A stretch of DNA of 64,000 bases from Aquamicrobium aerolatum DSM 21857 (GCF_900113935.1 NZ_FORF01000008.1:62001-126000); one strand, 5' to 3'. Positions 10,640-19,600 are shown, counted from the stretch's first letter. Notes: generated by a model from the sequence alone, not told the origin. Made by a program: numbers and translations.

Positions 10640-11728
10640 TCAATCCATTGTTCCGAAGGGCGGTAGCGAGACCCCCTTGGGAGCGATCATCATCACCTTG
10701 AAAAGATTGCCCATTTGATCTGCGCCGGCCAAGCGATCAACATCTCGTTGAATGGCTTGGCGGCCTTGCTGGTCGAGCGGCGCACCCATCGCGCCAGCGC
10801 GCTCCAGAAGCCCCATGCCCACCAGAAATTCGGCCTGGGTGGACAGGGTGACGTCGAGACCGTGCCGCCGTGCAACGCCTGCAAGCGCCTCGAAATCGAC
10901 ATGCGAGGTCAGGTCGGCCATACCCGGATTGGCGAACAGGTCGTCATAGGCATGGGCGCGCATGGCCTGAAATGTGTCGCCGACGCCCGATTGCAGATGG
11001 CCGTAATCGGCAAAGAGGGCAGCGCCGCCATGTTTGGCGATGTGCGCGGCGACAAGGTCCATCAACGCTTCACGGGAAGGGGCAACCTCAAAGATCGCGC
11101 TTTCTTCGGCGGTCTTGGCGCTGGCGGGCAGGATGTTTTCGTCGAGGCCGCCAAGCCCGACGGAGAAGCACAATTCGCCCTTGTCATCGAGGCTGACCAT
11201 GCGTTCGCGCCAGCCGCTGTCGGTTTTGACGAACTGGCGGAACGGCAGCGCGTCGAAAATTTCGTTGCCGATGAGGATCAGCGGCACTTTCGGGAGCTTG
11301 GAGACGTCCGGGAACCAGGTCGGTTTGGCCTTGCCGGTGCCAAGTTTCTGGCGCTGCTTTTCGGCAAGGCGCGGGCTCGCCTCAATCATGCCGATGCGCG
11401 AGAGGATGACGAAGGTCGGGTCGAGCTGGTTCAGGGTGCGCAGAATGTCGGCCATCAGCGTGCCGTTGCCGGGCCCGATTTCCGCCAGCATCGACGGGAC
11501 CGGCTTGCCGGATTGGTGCCATGCCGACAGCGCCCAGACCGCGATCAGCTCGCCGAACATCTGGCTGATTTCGGGCGCAGTAACGAAATCGCCGCTGACG
11601 CCGAAGGGCTCGCTCGTGGTGTAGTAGCCGGATTCGGGATCGAACAGGCAGATTGCCATGTAGTCGGCCACCGAGATCGCGCCGTCGCTGGCGATGAGAC
11701 GCTTCAGTCGTTCCTTGAGATCAGACAT
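10640..11728 (-). CDS. midA: SAM-dependent methyltransferase, MidA/NDUFAF7 family
   Basis: 362 residues. DUF185 family; the mitochondrial homologue NDUFAF7/MidA methylates an arginine of a complex I subunit during assembly. Family landmarks: ISVADYMAICLFDPESGYYT near the N-terminus, GDFVTAPEISQMFGE, SAM-binding LAEIGPGNGTLMADILR and LIGNEIFDALPFRQF. Its ATG follows directly on the lgt stop with no spacer, so the two are very likely cotranscribed and coupled. Function in bacteria is inferred from the mitochondrial enzyme. Confidence 0.9.
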   Translation of the reverse strand: MSDLKERLKRLIASDGAISVADYMAICLFDPESGYYTTSEPFGVSGDFVTAPEISQMFGELIAVWALSAWHQSGKPVPSMLAEIGPGNGTLMADILRTLNQLDPTFVILSRIGMIEASPRLAEKQRQKLGTGKAKPTWFPDVSKLPKVPLILIGNEIFDALPFRQFVKTDSGWRERMVSLDDKGELCFSVGLGGLDENILPASAKTAEESAIFEVAPSREALMDLVAAHIAKHGGAALFADYGHLQSGVGDTFQAMRAHAYDDLFANPGMADLTSHVDFEALAGVARRHGLDVTLSTQAEFLVGMGLLERAGAMGAPLDQQGRQAIQRDVDRLAGADQMGNLFKVMMIAPKGVSLPPFGTMD

Positions 11729-12580
11729 TCAGGCCGCTGCCGCCTTTTGTGCGCGCAGCATCGCCCAGACGCCCAGCAGCACCATCGGCACCGACAGGAT
11801 CATGCCCATGGTGAGCCAGCCGCCGGCGAGATAGCCGATATGTGCATCCGGCTCGCGGAAGAACTCGACGAAGATGCGCGATGCGCCATACCAGGCGACC
11901 ATGGCGCCAGCGACGAAGCCGGGCTGCTTCAGCTTCAAGGCTGAATGGGTGAGGAGGCGCAGCACGATGAAGAGCGCAAGCCCCTCCAGCAGCGCTTCGT
12001 AGAGCTGGCTCGGATGGCGCGGGTCCGGGCCGCCATTGGGAAAGACGAAGGACCAGGCAACGTCGGTGGGGCGGCCCCAGAGTTCGGAATTGATGAAATT
12101 GGTGACGCGCACGAGGCCGAAGCCGACAGGCACGCCCGCCGCGATGATGTCGAACAGGCTCCAGATGCTGAAACCGCGACGGCGCGCAAACAGGATCATC
12201 GCCAGCGTGACGCCGGTGAGGCCGCCGTGAAACGACATGCCGCCCTGCCAGACCGCGAAGATAGAGGCCGGGTTCTCGATGTAGCGCGCGAAGTCGTAGA
12301 ACAGGATGTAACCGAGACGTCCGCCCAGAACGACGCCCGCGGCCGCCCAGATGAGGAAATCATCGATGTCGACCGGGCTGATCGCGCTGCCGCCCGGACC
12401 CCAGAGGCGGTCATTGGTGACGAGGCGGCGCGCATACCACCAGGCGAACAGAATGCCGACAACATAGCCCAGCCCATACCAGTGGACCGCAAGCGGGCCG
12501 ATCTGAAGCAGCACCGGGTCGATCTGGGGGAAGGTCAGGACGGTCAGCGGCAGGAGAAATTCGGTCACGGGGCGGCCCAT
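11729..12580 (-). CDS. lgt: Prolipoprotein diacylglyceryl transferase
   Basis: Inner-membrane enzyme that adds diacylglycerol to the lipobox Cys of prolipoproteins. Seven-helix protein of 283 residues with the Lgt signature region [15 protein letters not shown] / [14 protein letters not shown] and [18 protein letters not shown]. The start is placed at the ATG beginning [11 protein letters not shown]; an in-frame GTG nine bases later is also possible, while the extension to 12616 overlaps the divergent promoter region. First gene of the lgt-midA-pgeF run. Confidence 0.94.
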   Translation of the reverse strand: MGRPVTEFLLPLTVLTFPQIDPVLLQIGPLAVHWYGLGYVVGILFAWWYARRLVTNDRLWGPGGSAISPVDIDDFLIWAAAGVVLGGRLGYILFYDFARYIENPASIFAVWQGGMSFHGGLTGVTLAMILFARRRGFSIWSLFDIIAAGVPVGFGLVRVTNFINSELWGRPTDVAWSFVFPNGGPDPRHPSQLYEALLEGLALFIVLRLLTHSALKLKQPGFVAGAMVAWYGASRIFVEFFREPDAHIGYLAGGWLTMGMILSVPMVLLGVWAMLRAQKAAAA

Positions 12581-12714
12581 TGGCTGTTTCGTCAGACGAC
12601 CATATGCGCGCCGCATTTTCGCAGGTCAAGCGTGGTCGAAGTGGTGTAGGCTGCCTTGCATTCCTGTGTGCAGGCCACTACTTGCACCTGTGCAGTACCA
12701 ATGCGAGGCCAACC

Positions 12715-13023
12715 ATGTCGACCGGACCAAACCGTATTCTGGACGAATTCGCCAAGTTGATGACCGATGCCGCAGGTGCGGCGCAGGGCGTTCGTCGTGA
12801 AGTCGAGACCGCGTTTCGCGGCCAGGCGGAGCGCATCCTGAACTCGATGGACATTGTCCAGCGCGAAGAGTTCGATGCGATGCGCGAGATCGCGTTGAAG
12901 GCGCGTGCCGAGAACAAGAAACTGGCGGCGCGAGTCGCTGAACTTGAGGCAAAGCTTGGCCTCGCGGCGTCCGAATCGCCGGAAAACAACGCTTCCGAGC
13001 CGGAAAACGGCGCGACACGGTAA
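12715..13023 (+). CDS. ubiK: UbiK-family accessory factor (BMFP domain)
   Basis: 102 residues. The BMFP/DUF526 family, represented by UbiK in E. coli, assists ubiquinone biosynthesis and binds lipids. N-terminal NRILDEFAKLMTDAAGAAQG and central VQREEFDAMREIALKARAENKKL match, with a predicted coiled coil at about 50-80 and a Glu/Asn-rich tail. Start at ATG 12715 begins at the conserved region. It is transcribed divergently from lgt. Confidence 0.85.
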   Translation: MSTGPNRILDEFAKLMTDAAGAAQGVRREVETAFRGQAERILNSMDIVQREEFDAMREIALKARAENKKLAARVAELEAKLGLAASESPENNASEPENGATR

Positions 13024-13368
13024 ATTTTCCGTAAACTTTTCCACATGGCGCCAACGTGAAAAAACGTTGGCGCGAGAGTCGCTTAGACTCCACTTTGAAT
13101 CCAACGTTTCTATTCTATCCACATCGCAATCGCCCCATTCGCCAAAAAGGGGCTGTTCACGCGACTCTGCTGCAATACACTGAATTTACTGCATGATTCG
13201 AAGCGCTGCTTTTAGCGCGTCGAGAAGTGTCGGGTGGTTCGGTTCGGCAGAGCCTTGTTTGTGTAGCTCGCCAACCTGCCTTCCTCAGTAGCCGATTTCT
13301 TGCACTGCGCACGCCGTTGGGGGCTTTCGCGGACGCTTACACTTGGATTCGACGGGAAGAGACGTTTG
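13024..13368. other. Intergenic, no gene seen
   Basis: 345 bases between ubiK and the YbjN-like gene. No reading frame with family similarity, RNA gene or strong terminator was recognised. The middle is somewhat AT-rich and probably contains the promoter of the YbjN/CsaA/ATPase run. Confidence 0.5.
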
Positions 13369-13869
13369 ATGGATCTGCTTGAACTGGACGTGGCGCGCGA
13401 TCTTCATCCTGTGGATGTGATCGAACACGTCGCTAACATGAATGACTGGTCGTTCGAGCGTGTCGGCGATGATGAAATCGCCATTTCCGTTGCGGGGACG
13501 TGGACGGATTATCACGTCTCGTTTTCATGGATGGAAGATTTCGAGGCGCTGCACCTTGCCTGCGCCTTCGATATCAAGGTGCCGGAAAACCGCGCGCTTG
13601 AGGTCATGCGGCTTTTGTCGCTGATCAACGAGCAGATGCTGTTCGGGCATTTCGACCTGTGGGAGCGCGAAGGCGCGATCATGTTCCGCCAATCGCTGCT
13701 CCTGGCTGGCGGCGCCGAGCCAACGAGCCAGCAGGTTGAAGTGCTGCTGTCTTCCGCGCTGGAAGCGTGCGAATGCTATTTCCAGGCGTTCCAGTTCGTC
13801 GTGTGGTCGGGTTCGAGCGCACGCGATGCGCTCGCCAATGTGCTGTTTGAAACGCAGGGCAGCTGCTGA
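13369..13869 (+). CDS. YbjN domain-containing protein
   Basis: 166 residues of the YbjN (DUF1790) family, which adopts a type III secretion-chaperone-like fold and in enterobacteria affects stress and motility phenotypes. The start at ATG 13369 gives MDLLELDVARDLHPVDVIEH, the conserved rhizobial N-terminus. Two acidic/aromatic regions (WTDYHVSFSWMEDFEALHLA, GHFDLWEREGAIMFRQS) fit the fold. Seven bases separate it from the CsaA-like gene. Molecular role unknown. Confidence 0.85.
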   Translation: MDLLELDVARDLHPVDVIEHVANMNDWSFERVGDDEIAISVAGTWTDYHVSFSWMEDFEALHLACAFDIKVPENRALEVMRLLSLINEQMLFGHFDLWEREGAIMFRQSLLLAGGAEPTSQQVEVLLSSALEACECYFQAFQFVVWSGSSARDALANVLFETQGSC

Positions 13870-13876
13870 GGCGGGC

Positions 13877-14236
13877 ATGAGCGACGACAACGGGCTGCGT
13901 CCCGAAATCACCTTTCCCGATTTCGATGCCGTGGACATCCGCGCCGGCACGATCATTGCCGCTGAGGATTATCCCGAAGCACGCAAGCCGGCCTACAAGC
14001 TGCAGATCGATTTCGGTCCGCAGATCGGCGTCAAGAAGACTTCCGCGCAGATCACCCGCCACTACACGCCGGAAACGCTCGTCGGGCGGCAGGTGATGGC
14101 GGTGGTGAATTTCCCGCCGCGCCAGATCGGCAAGTTCATGTCCGAAGTGCTGACTCTCGGCTTTCCGGACGAAGACGGCGAAGTGGTGCTGGCTGCCATC
14201 GACAAGCCAGTGCCCAACGGCGGCAAGCTGTTCTGA
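13877..14236 (+). CDS. csaA: CsaA-like tRNA-binding domain protein
   Basis: 119-residue OB-fold protein. CsaA proteins are dimers that resemble the tRNA-binding domain of MetRS; a chaperone role in protein export is described in Bacillus. Typical motifs are present: FDAVDIRAGTIIAAEDYPEA, RKPAYKLQIDFG and the C-terminal LAAIDKPVPNGGKLF. The start is fixed by the conserved MSDDNGLRPEITF; upstream sequence belongs to the YbjN gene in another frame. Confidence 0.9.
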   Translation: MSDDNGLRPEITFPDFDAVDIRAGTIIAAEDYPEARKPAYKLQIDFGPQIGVKKTSAQITRHYTPETLVGRQVMAVVNFPPRQIGKFMSEVLTLGFPDEDGEVVLAAIDKPVPNGGKLF

Positions 14237-14260
14237 GTTTCGAAAACGACGTCGCGAGTC

Positions 14261-14869
14261 ATGCCAATGGATGACGAGACGGCCTATCAGCCAGGCAATC
14301 CCTTGCTGGCGGCAAGCGGTCTGGCGTTTATCCTGACCGGCTGCTCCGGTGGAGGTAAATCCACATTGCTGCGCGAACTGGCGCGGCGTGGTCATCTCGT
14401 TCGTCCCGAAGCAGGCCGGCAGATTGTGCGCGAACAGCTTCACATTGGCGGCAATGGTTTGCCGTGGACAGACGCGCAACGATTTGTCGATCTTGCAGCG
14501 TCAGGAACATTCCATCTCTACAATGCGACCATGGTCGCCGACGGTCCGGTCTTCTTCGATCGCGGGTTGGTGGACCTCACCTCATTTCTTGAGATGCAAG
14601 GATTTGCGGTCCCCGATGAGCTGAAGTGGGCGGTGCAGGCGTATCGCTATGCGCGAAGAGTATTCGTGCTGCCGCCATGGCGGGCGATTTATTGCGACGA
14701 TGGGGAGCGCGGCAAAAGCTTTGAGGATGCCTGCCGGGAGTATGACGCGCTGATCGAGGGCTATCGGCGGCTCGGTCATGAACTGATCGAAGTCGCACAT
14801 GGAACTGTCGCCATGCGTGCAGATTTCGTGCTTGCCAATTCCAGCCCTAGCCCCGGCCCGCTGGCCTGA
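14261..14869 (+). CDS. Predicted P-loop kinase/ATPase (AAA_28 type)
   Basis: 202 residues. Walker A GCSGGGKST at about residue 27-35, then RPEAGRQIVREQ and VFFDRGLVDLTSFLE, which resemble nucleoside-kinase and AAA_28 ATPases. A LPPWRAIYCDDGERGKSFEDA segment could form the lid. Substrate unknown. Either ATG at 14261 or 14267 may be the start. Located 24 bases after csaA on the same strand, so probably the last gene of that run. Confidence 0.8.
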   Translation: MPMDDETAYQPGNPLLAASGLAFILTGCSGGGKSTLLRELARRGHLVRPEAGRQIVREQLHIGGNGLPWTDAQRFVDLAASGTFHLYNATMVADGPVFFDRGLVDLTSFLEMQGFAVPDELKWAVQAYRYARRVFVLPPWRAIYCDDGERGKSFEDACREYDALIEGYRRLGHELIEVAHGTVAMRADFVLANSSPSPGPLA

Positions 14870-14915
14870 AGCGCGTTTGCAGTCGCGCATGTCTTTGTCC
14901 CGAAACGGATTCCGC
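14870..14915. repeat. Degenerate copy of the dispersed palindromic repeat
   Basis: Contains CGCATGTCTTTGTCCCGAAA followed by a partly matching centre, i.e. the left half of the repeat found at 19.2-19.6, 20.4, 41.9 and 55.6 kb. The right arm is lost where the histidine kinase coding region begins. Confidence 0.5.
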
Positions 14916-16325
14916 TCAGGCTGGAATCCGCACGATCACCCGCAGGCCGCCGAGGGGGCTGTCTTCCAGTGAAATATCTCCACCATGGCTGCGGGCGATG
15001 TCCCGCGCGATGGCGAGCCCGAGGCCGGTTCCGCTGGCATCCTGATTGCGCGCTTCATCCAGCCGCACGAATGGCTTGAACACGTCCTCGCGCTTTTCGG
15101 GCGGAACGCCGGGGCCATCGTCATCGACGATCACCAGCAGCGAGCCGCGCGCGTGGCTGGCGGTGACCTTGACCGTTTTTGCGTAGCGGAAGGCGTTGCC
15201 GGTGACGTTTGCAAGCAGGCGCGAGAAGGCGTTCGGGCGGACATGGACTTCGGGCGCACCAGACAGGACGACGGTCAGCGTGCGGTTACGCAACCGCGCT
15301 TCTTCCTCGATCTTTGAAAGATAGATGGCAAGGTCGAACGTGCCGGTGTCCTCGCCGGCTTCGCCGCGCGCGAAGGCGAGATAGCCTTCCAGCATCGACT
15401 GCATGTCGTCGATGTCCTGATTGAGCGCGTCGCGGCCTGATTTGGAATTGTCCAGAGCTAGCTGGAGCTTGAAGCGCGTCAGAATGGTGCGCAGATCATG
15501 GCTGACGCCGGTGAGCATCGCGGTGCGTTGCTCGATCTGGCGCTCGATGCGCTCGCGCATCTGGATGAAGGCCGCACCGGCGCGCCGCACCTCTTCTGCA
15601 CCGCGTGGGCGGAAGTCGGTCGGCATCGGGCGCCCCTTGCCAAAGCTTTCAGCGGCTTCCGCAAGCTGCAGGATTGGCTTGATCTGGTTGCGCAGGAAGG
15701 CGACGGCGATGGCGAGCAGCACCAGCGAGGTGCCGACCATCCACATCAGGAAGATGTGCGTGTTGGAGGCGTAGGCCTGGCTGCGCCGGGCGAAGACGCG
15801 CAGCACCTTTTCGTCGAGCCGCACGCGGATCTCGATGATGTTCGATGCGCCGACTGTGTCGATCCAGAATGGACGGTTGATCTGCCGGTTGATCTGCTGG
15901 CTGAGCGACTGGTCGAGAATGGAGAAGAACGGTTTCGGGCCGGGCGGGGGCAGGGGATCGGGCGGCAGAATATCGATCTTGAGGTGCAGCCGCTCCTGCG
16001 CGATGCGGATGACATTGGCGTAGCCATCATCGGACGGGTAGGTTTCGATCATGTCGATGATCGCGGCGATGTCGCGTGTCACGGCGGTCGACAGGCGTTC
16101 GGTCACCGTCTGCCAGTGGCGCTCCATGAAGACGAAGGCGACGACCGATTGCAGCAGGATCATCGGGGCAATGACGATGATCAGCGAGCGGGCATAGAGA
16201 CGCTTGGGCAGGTAGCGCGCGATGATGCGCCAGAACCTGCCGAAGAAGCGCGTGACCGCATCCCGGCGCCGAGGTGGTTTTTCGACGCGATGGGCGCTTT
16301 GCGCCGATAGTTCGGAACCCGCCAT
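14916..16325 (-). CDS. Sensor histidine kinase, EnvZ-like
   Basis: 469-residue inner-membrane kinase. Membrane segments at about 47-67 and 190-211 flank a periplasmic sensor of ~120 residues; a HAMP linker follows. The H-box is GVSHDLRTILTRF with His276. ATP-binding motifs are FSRLLANVTGNAFRYAK (N box), IVDDDGPGVPPEKRED (G1) and GTGLGLAIARDIARSHGG (G2). It is 26 bases downstream of its OmpR-like partner. EnvZ-like proteins in this order are also called RegB/TspO-neighbour or FeuQ-like; the signal is unknown. Confidence 0.92.
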   Translation of the reverse strand: MAGSELSAQSAHRVEKPPRRRDAVTRFFGRFWRIIARYLPKRLYARSLIIVIAPMILLQSVVAFVFMERHWQTVTERLSTAVTRDIAAIIDMIETYPSDDGYANVIRIAQERLHLKIDILPPDPLPPPGPKPFFSILDQSLSQQINRQINRPFWIDTVGASNIIEIRVRLDEKVLRVFARRSQAYASNTHIFLMWMVGTSLVLLAIAVAFLRNQIKPILQLAEAAESFGKGRPMPTDFRPRGAEEVRRAGAAFIQMRERIERQIEQRTAMLTGVSHDLRTILTRFKLQLALDNSKSGRDALNQDIDDMQSMLEGYLAFARGEAGEDTGTFDLAIYLSKIEEEARLRNRTLTVVLSGAPEVHVRPNAFSRLLANVTGNAFRYAKTVKVTASHARGSLLVIVDDDGPGVPPEKREDVFKPFVRLDEARNQDASGTGLGLAIARDIARSHGGDISLEDSPLGGLRVIVRIPA

Positions 16326-16351
16326 CCGCTGTTTCCCGTTGCCCCGGCAGT

Positions 16352-17056
16352 CTATTCGACGCTGAGCCGGTATCCAACACCGCGAACGGTTTGCAGCCAG
16401 ATGGGGTTGGACGGATCACGTTCGATCTTGCGACGCAGACGGTTGATCTGCACGTCGATGGTCCGCTCGCCAACTTCCGTGTCGGCGCCGACAAGCTCGT
16501 GGCGAGGGATCGTGTCGCCGGCGCGCTCGGCGAAGATCGCCAGGATCTCCTGCTCGCGGTCGGTCAGCTTCATCAGCTCGCCAGCCTTCTTCAGTTCGCG
16601 CCGCGCGATCTGGAAGGTGTAGGGGCCAAAGACGATCTGCTCGACCTTCGGGGTCTGCTGGGTGCCGCCGCGACGCAGGATGTTGTTGAGGCGCAGCAGC
16701 AATTCGCGCGGATCGAACGGCTTGGGCAGGTAGTCGTCCGCTCCAGCTTCCAGCCCGGCGACGCGGCTGTCGGTTTCCGACAGCGCGGTCAGCATCAGGA
16801 TCGGAACATCCTTGTCCTCACGCAGCGCGTGGGTGAGCTGGACGCCGGTTTCGCCCGGCATCATCACGTCGAGAATGATCAGGTCAAAATCAAGCCCGGC
16901 AAGCTTTCGCCGCGCTTCCGCCGCGTTGCCGGCCACCGTGACACGGTAGCCGTTCTCCGACAGAAACTGCTTGAGCAAGGTGCGGATGCGGGTGTCATCG
17001 TCGACAACGAGCAGGTGGTGGGCGTCGTCGCCGGGTATCCGCGCATCGTTCGTCAT
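16352..17056 (-). CDS. ompR: Response regulator, OmpR family
   Basis: 234 residues. Receiver domain at about 14-125 with acidic pocket VVDDD and phospho-acceptor Asp63 in LIILDVMMPGETG, Lys in DDYLPKPFDP. The C-terminal winged helix (about 135-230) ends VRGVGYRLSVE with the recognition region ERTIDVQINRLRRKIERD. First gene of the two-component operon. The symbol reflects family resemblance, not proven porin regulation. Confidence 0.92.
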   Translation of the reverse strand: MTNDARIPGDDAHHLLVVDDDTRIRTLLKQFLSENGYRVTVAGNAAEARRKLAGLDFDLIILDVMMPGETGVQLTHALREDKDVPILMLTALSETDSRVAGLEAGADDYLPKPFDPRELLLRLNNILRRGGTQQTPKVEQIVFGPYTFQIARRELKKAGELMKLTDREQEILAIFAERAGDTIPRHELVGADTEVGERTIDVQINRLRRKIERDPSNPIWLQTVRGVGYRLSVE

Positions 17057-17097
17057 GGAATCTCCCCTGTCATCGTCGGTCTCAAGGCTGCTGCAGT

Positions 17098-17643
17098 TTA
17101 ACCTGCGTTGCCATCCGGGTCACCACAGGGATCTTCCGAAAGGCGCGACCGGCTGCCGATCTGTGTCCGCAATTCCGGGTTGACCATGCCCTGGAGAAAC
17201 TGCTCGACAGTATCACGTTCATGCGAGGTCGTTTCAGCGAGTGCCCGTGCTATGCGGCGCGATTGTGGCGCAGCGAGCGCCAGCGCAAGCTCGCGCCCCT
17301 TCGCCGTCGGATAGAGTTCCCGCTGGCGACGATCGCGCGGCCCCTTCACCTGAACAATATAGTCGGAGTCGATCAACTGTTTGAGAACACGAGCCAGACT
17401 TTGCTTGGTGATCTTCAACACGTCGAGAAGTTCTGCCACGGTCAATCCCGGCCGCCGGTTGACGAAGTGCACGATCCTGTGGTGCGCTCGCCCGAAACCG
17501 TACTCGGTGAGGATCTGATCCGGGTCCGACGTGAAGTCGCGATAGGCAAAGAAGAGAAGCTCGATGATGCCGAAGTCGATGCCTTCATGGGGCGTCAGAG
17601 GGGTTCTGATCGGCTCGCTGGGCTGATGCTTCGGTTTGGTCAT
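17098..17643 (-). CDS. MarR-family transcriptional regulator
   Basis: 181 residues with a winged helix at about 60-150: LTVAELLDVLKITKQSLARV is the recognition region and VKGPRDRRQRELYPTAKG the wing. The true start is ATG 17643 (MTKPKHQPSEP); the in-frame extension to 18399 runs antisense through ilvE and is not coding. It is divergent from ilvE and a perfect 10-bp inverted repeat lies 24 bases before its start, so it is probably autoregulated and also controls ilvE. Confidence 0.92.
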   Translation of the reverse strand: MTKPKHQPSEPIRTPLTPHEGIDFGIIELLFFAYRDFTSDPDQILTEYGFGRAHHRIVHFVNRRPGLTVAELLDVLKITKQSLARVLKQLIDSDYIVQVKGPRDRRQRELYPTAKGRELALALAAPQSRRIARALAETTSHERDTVEQFLQGMVNPELRTQIGSRSRLSEDPCGDPDGNAG

Positions 17644-17667
17644 GCCGGATTGGACTCCTGTTTTCAA

Positions 17668-17694
17668 TTTTATGTCAGCCTTGTTGACATAAAA
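17668..17694. promoter_or_regulatory. Probable MarR operator
   Basis: Perfect inverted repeat TTTTATGTCA-N7-TGACATAAAA between the marR and ilvE genes. The right arm overlaps the -35 hexamer of the likely ilvE promoter, which suits a repressor. Confidence 0.65.
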
Positions 17695-17712
17695 TAGGGG
17701 TGGTGGTAATTT
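17684..17712 (+). promoter_or_regulatory. Probable sigma-70 promoter of ilvE
   Basis: TTGACA at 17684-17689 and TAATTT at 17707-17712 are separated by 17 bases. The element points toward ilvE and leaves a leader of about 165 bases before its ATG. Confidence 0.5.
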
Positions 17713-17883
17713 TTGACAATGTTTCAGGCTGAACGCGAACGAAAAGAAAGACCCGGACGATTTGTCTGGAATTTCCTTCAAATCGCCCGTATTCGGCGTG
17801 GAAATGCGGTTCAGCCCATCCGTTAGCGAAGAGCCCGCCGCGCGTCCAACAAAAACCGGGCGATGGCCCTTATGGAGTATATT

Positions 17884-18774
17884 ATGGCATCCGTTCCTTT
17901 CGATCAGCTCGATGGATACATCTGGATGAATGGCGAGTTCGTCAAATGGGGCGACGCCAAGATTCATGTGCTGACCCACGGTCTTCACTATGCGAGCGCG
18001 GTGTTCGAAGGCGAGCGTGCCTATGGCGGCGAGATTTTCAAGCTGACCGAGCACACCGAGCGGCTGCATGAGTCGGCGCGCATTCTTGGCTTCACCATTC
18101 CGTATTCGGTTGCCGAGATCGAGGATGCCAGCCGCGAGCTGCTGAAGAAGCAGGGCTTCACCGACGCCTATGTCCGCCCGATCGCCTGGCGCGGTTCGGA
18201 CAGCATGGGTGTGTCGGCGCAGGCCAACCGCATCAACGTCGCCATCGCGATCTGGCAGTGGCCGAGCTATTTCGACCCCGAGCAGCGCCTCAAGGGCATT
18301 CGCCTCGACATCGCAGAATATTGCCGCCCCGACCCGCGCACTGCGCCGTCCAAGTCGAAGGCAGCCGGCCTCTACATGATCTGCACGCTCTCCAAGCATG
18401 CGGCGGAAGCCAAGGGCTATGCTGACGCGATGATGCTCGACTGGCGCGGCCAGGTTGCCGAAGCGACCGGCGCGAACATCTTCTTCGTCAAGGAAGGCAA
18501 GCTGCTGACCCCGACGCCCGACTGCTTCCTCGACGGCATCACCCGCCGCACCGTGATCGGTCTTGCCAAGCGTCGCGGCATCGAAGTGATCGAACGCGCG
18601 ATCATGCCGGAAGAGCTGGAAGGCTTCGAAGAAGCGTTCCTGTGCGGCACGGCGGCAGAAGTGACGCCCGTCGCCGAGATCGGCAAATACACCTTCACGC
18701 CGGGTCAGATCACCAAGACCCTGATGGACGATTACACCGCCGAGGTTCAGCCCAAGCGCGCTGCAGCCGAGTAA
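17884..18774 (+). CDS. ilvE: Branched-chain amino acid aminotransferase
   Basis: PLP enzyme (fold type IV, 296 residues) for the last step of Ile, Leu and Val synthesis and the first of their breakdown. Landmarks: GYIWMNGEFVKWGDAKIHVLTHGLHY split around residues 10-35, FEGERAY, the PLP-lysine neighbourhood SKSKAAGLYM, and GQVAEATGANIFFVKEG. The ATG at 17884 starts MASVPFDQLDG; the upstream ATG adds seven unrelated residues. A terminator follows. Confidence 0.95.
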   Translation: MASVPFDQLDGYIWMNGEFVKWGDAKIHVLTHGLHYASAVFEGERAYGGEIFKLTEHTERLHESARILGFTIPYSVAEIEDASRELLKKQGFTDAYVRPIAWRGSDSMGVSAQANRINVAIAIWQWPSYFDPEQRLKGIRLDIAEYCRPDPRTAPSKSKAAGLYMICTLSKHAAEAKGYADAMMLDWRGQVAEATGANIFFVKEGKLLTPTPDCFLDGITRRTVIGLAKRRGIEVIERAIMPEELEGFEEAFLCGTAAEVTPVAEIGKYTFTPGQITKTLMDDYTAEVQPKRAAAE

Positions 18775-18798
18775 AGTCTGTCCTCCAGGCAGAAGAAA

Positions 18799-18833
18799 AG
18801 AGCCCGTACGCCAGCGTGCGGGTTCTTTTTTTT
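18799..18833 (+). terminator. Rho-independent terminator after ilvE
   Basis: CCCGTACGC-CA-GCGTGCGGG hairpin (one T-G pair) followed by TTCTTTTTTTT, 27 bases after the ilvE stop. Confidence 0.85.
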
Positions 18834-18904
18834 GACATTGTCACAATTGAGGCGTCCCATCTGCGAGCCGACATCTGAGTCGGCTTTTCAGGAGGGACGG
18901 GATC

Positions 18905-19195
18905 GTGGACGCACTTCTACCCATCATTACTCAGGTCATTGCCGGTGTCATTGGCGGTCAGGCCGTTGGTGCGGCGGTCAAGCAGGCAGCTATGGGACAG
19001 CTGCCGAAGATCCTCAGCGGCGCCATTGGCGGCGTCGCGGGCGGCCAGCTTCTCGGGATGCTGCTTGGCGGTGGAGCAGGGATCGACGCCGCTTCAGCAG
19101 GTGGGCTTGGTGGCCTGCTTGGCGATGCACTGGGCGGTGTCGGCGGCGGCGCCATTCTCACGGCCATCGTCGGTGCGGTGATGAAGAACCGCTAA
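18905..19195 (+). CDS. Small Gly/Ala-rich hypothetical protein
   Basis: 96 residues starting at GTG 18905, nine bases after a strong AGGAGGGA. Composition is dominated by Gly, Ala, Leu and Ile with GG-zipper-like runs (IAGVIGGQAVGAAVKQ, GGVAGGQLLGMLLGG), typical of small membrane-inserting proteins similar to the glycine-zipper family. It stands alone between the ilvE terminator and repeat clusters. Function unknown. Confidence 0.75.
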   Translation: MDALLPIITQVIAGVIGGQAVGAAVKQAAMGQLPKILSGAIGGVAGGQLLGMLLGGGAGIDAASAGGLGGLLGDALGGVGGGAILTAIVGAVMKNR

Positions 19196-19297
19196 AGCGC
19201 GTTGTGATCTTTCAGCTTCGCCGCGAGCGGTTCAGCGCCTTGCTTTGACGCATGTCTTCATCCCGACACCGGTTCCCCCCTTTTCGGGAGGCATGCG
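19196..19297. repeat. Dispersed palindromic repeat, full-length copy
   Basis: ~102-base unit: a GCGTTGTGATCTTTCAG... half followed by the palindromic core CGCATGTCTTCATCCCGA...TTTTCGGGAGGCATGCG. Same organisation as the copies at 19440 and 20347. Length and core resemble the ~105-base Bru-RS elements known from Brucella. Confidence 0.7.
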
Positions 19298-19439
19298 TCA
19301 GGCGGACTGGTGCAGGGTCATGCAAGCGGCGCGGGCGATGGGATGCCGTCGCCCGTGGCCGGTTCTTGTGTTCTCGTGCGCTCAAGGTGCGGGGAGGGTG
19401 TAAGCCGGATTGGCGTTTGGTGCCCGATGCACGCGCTGC

Positions 19440-19544
19440 CAAAGCGCGTCGCAATCTTTCAGATTCGCTCGTTGCGCTTTAGCTCCTTGTTTTTACGCAT
19501 GTCTTTGTCCCGAAACCGATTCTCACTTTCGGGAGACATGCGCT
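19440..19544. repeat. Dispersed palindromic repeat, full-length copy
   Basis: ~105-base unit with CGCATGTCTTTGTCCCGAAA / TTTCGGGAGACATGCG arms around an imperfect CCGATT centre, preceded by the GCGTCGCAATCTTTCAG half. A second, shorter core follows at 19557. Confidence 0.75.
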
Positions 19545-19556
19545 ATTCGGTATCAG

Positions 19557-19600
19557 TGCATCACGCCCGAAACCGGTCCCACTTTCGGAAGAGATGCGCT
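19557..19600. repeat. Short core copy of the palindromic repeat
   Basis: CATCACGCCCGAAACCGGTC...ACTTTCGGAAGAGATGCG: inner CCGAAA/TTTCGG arms intact, outer CATGTCT/AGACATG arms degraded. Confidence 0.6.

Noticed and set aside
17644-18399. N-terminal extension of the MarR protein
   Set aside because: Antisense to ilvE and crosses the operator; the conserved start is at 17643.
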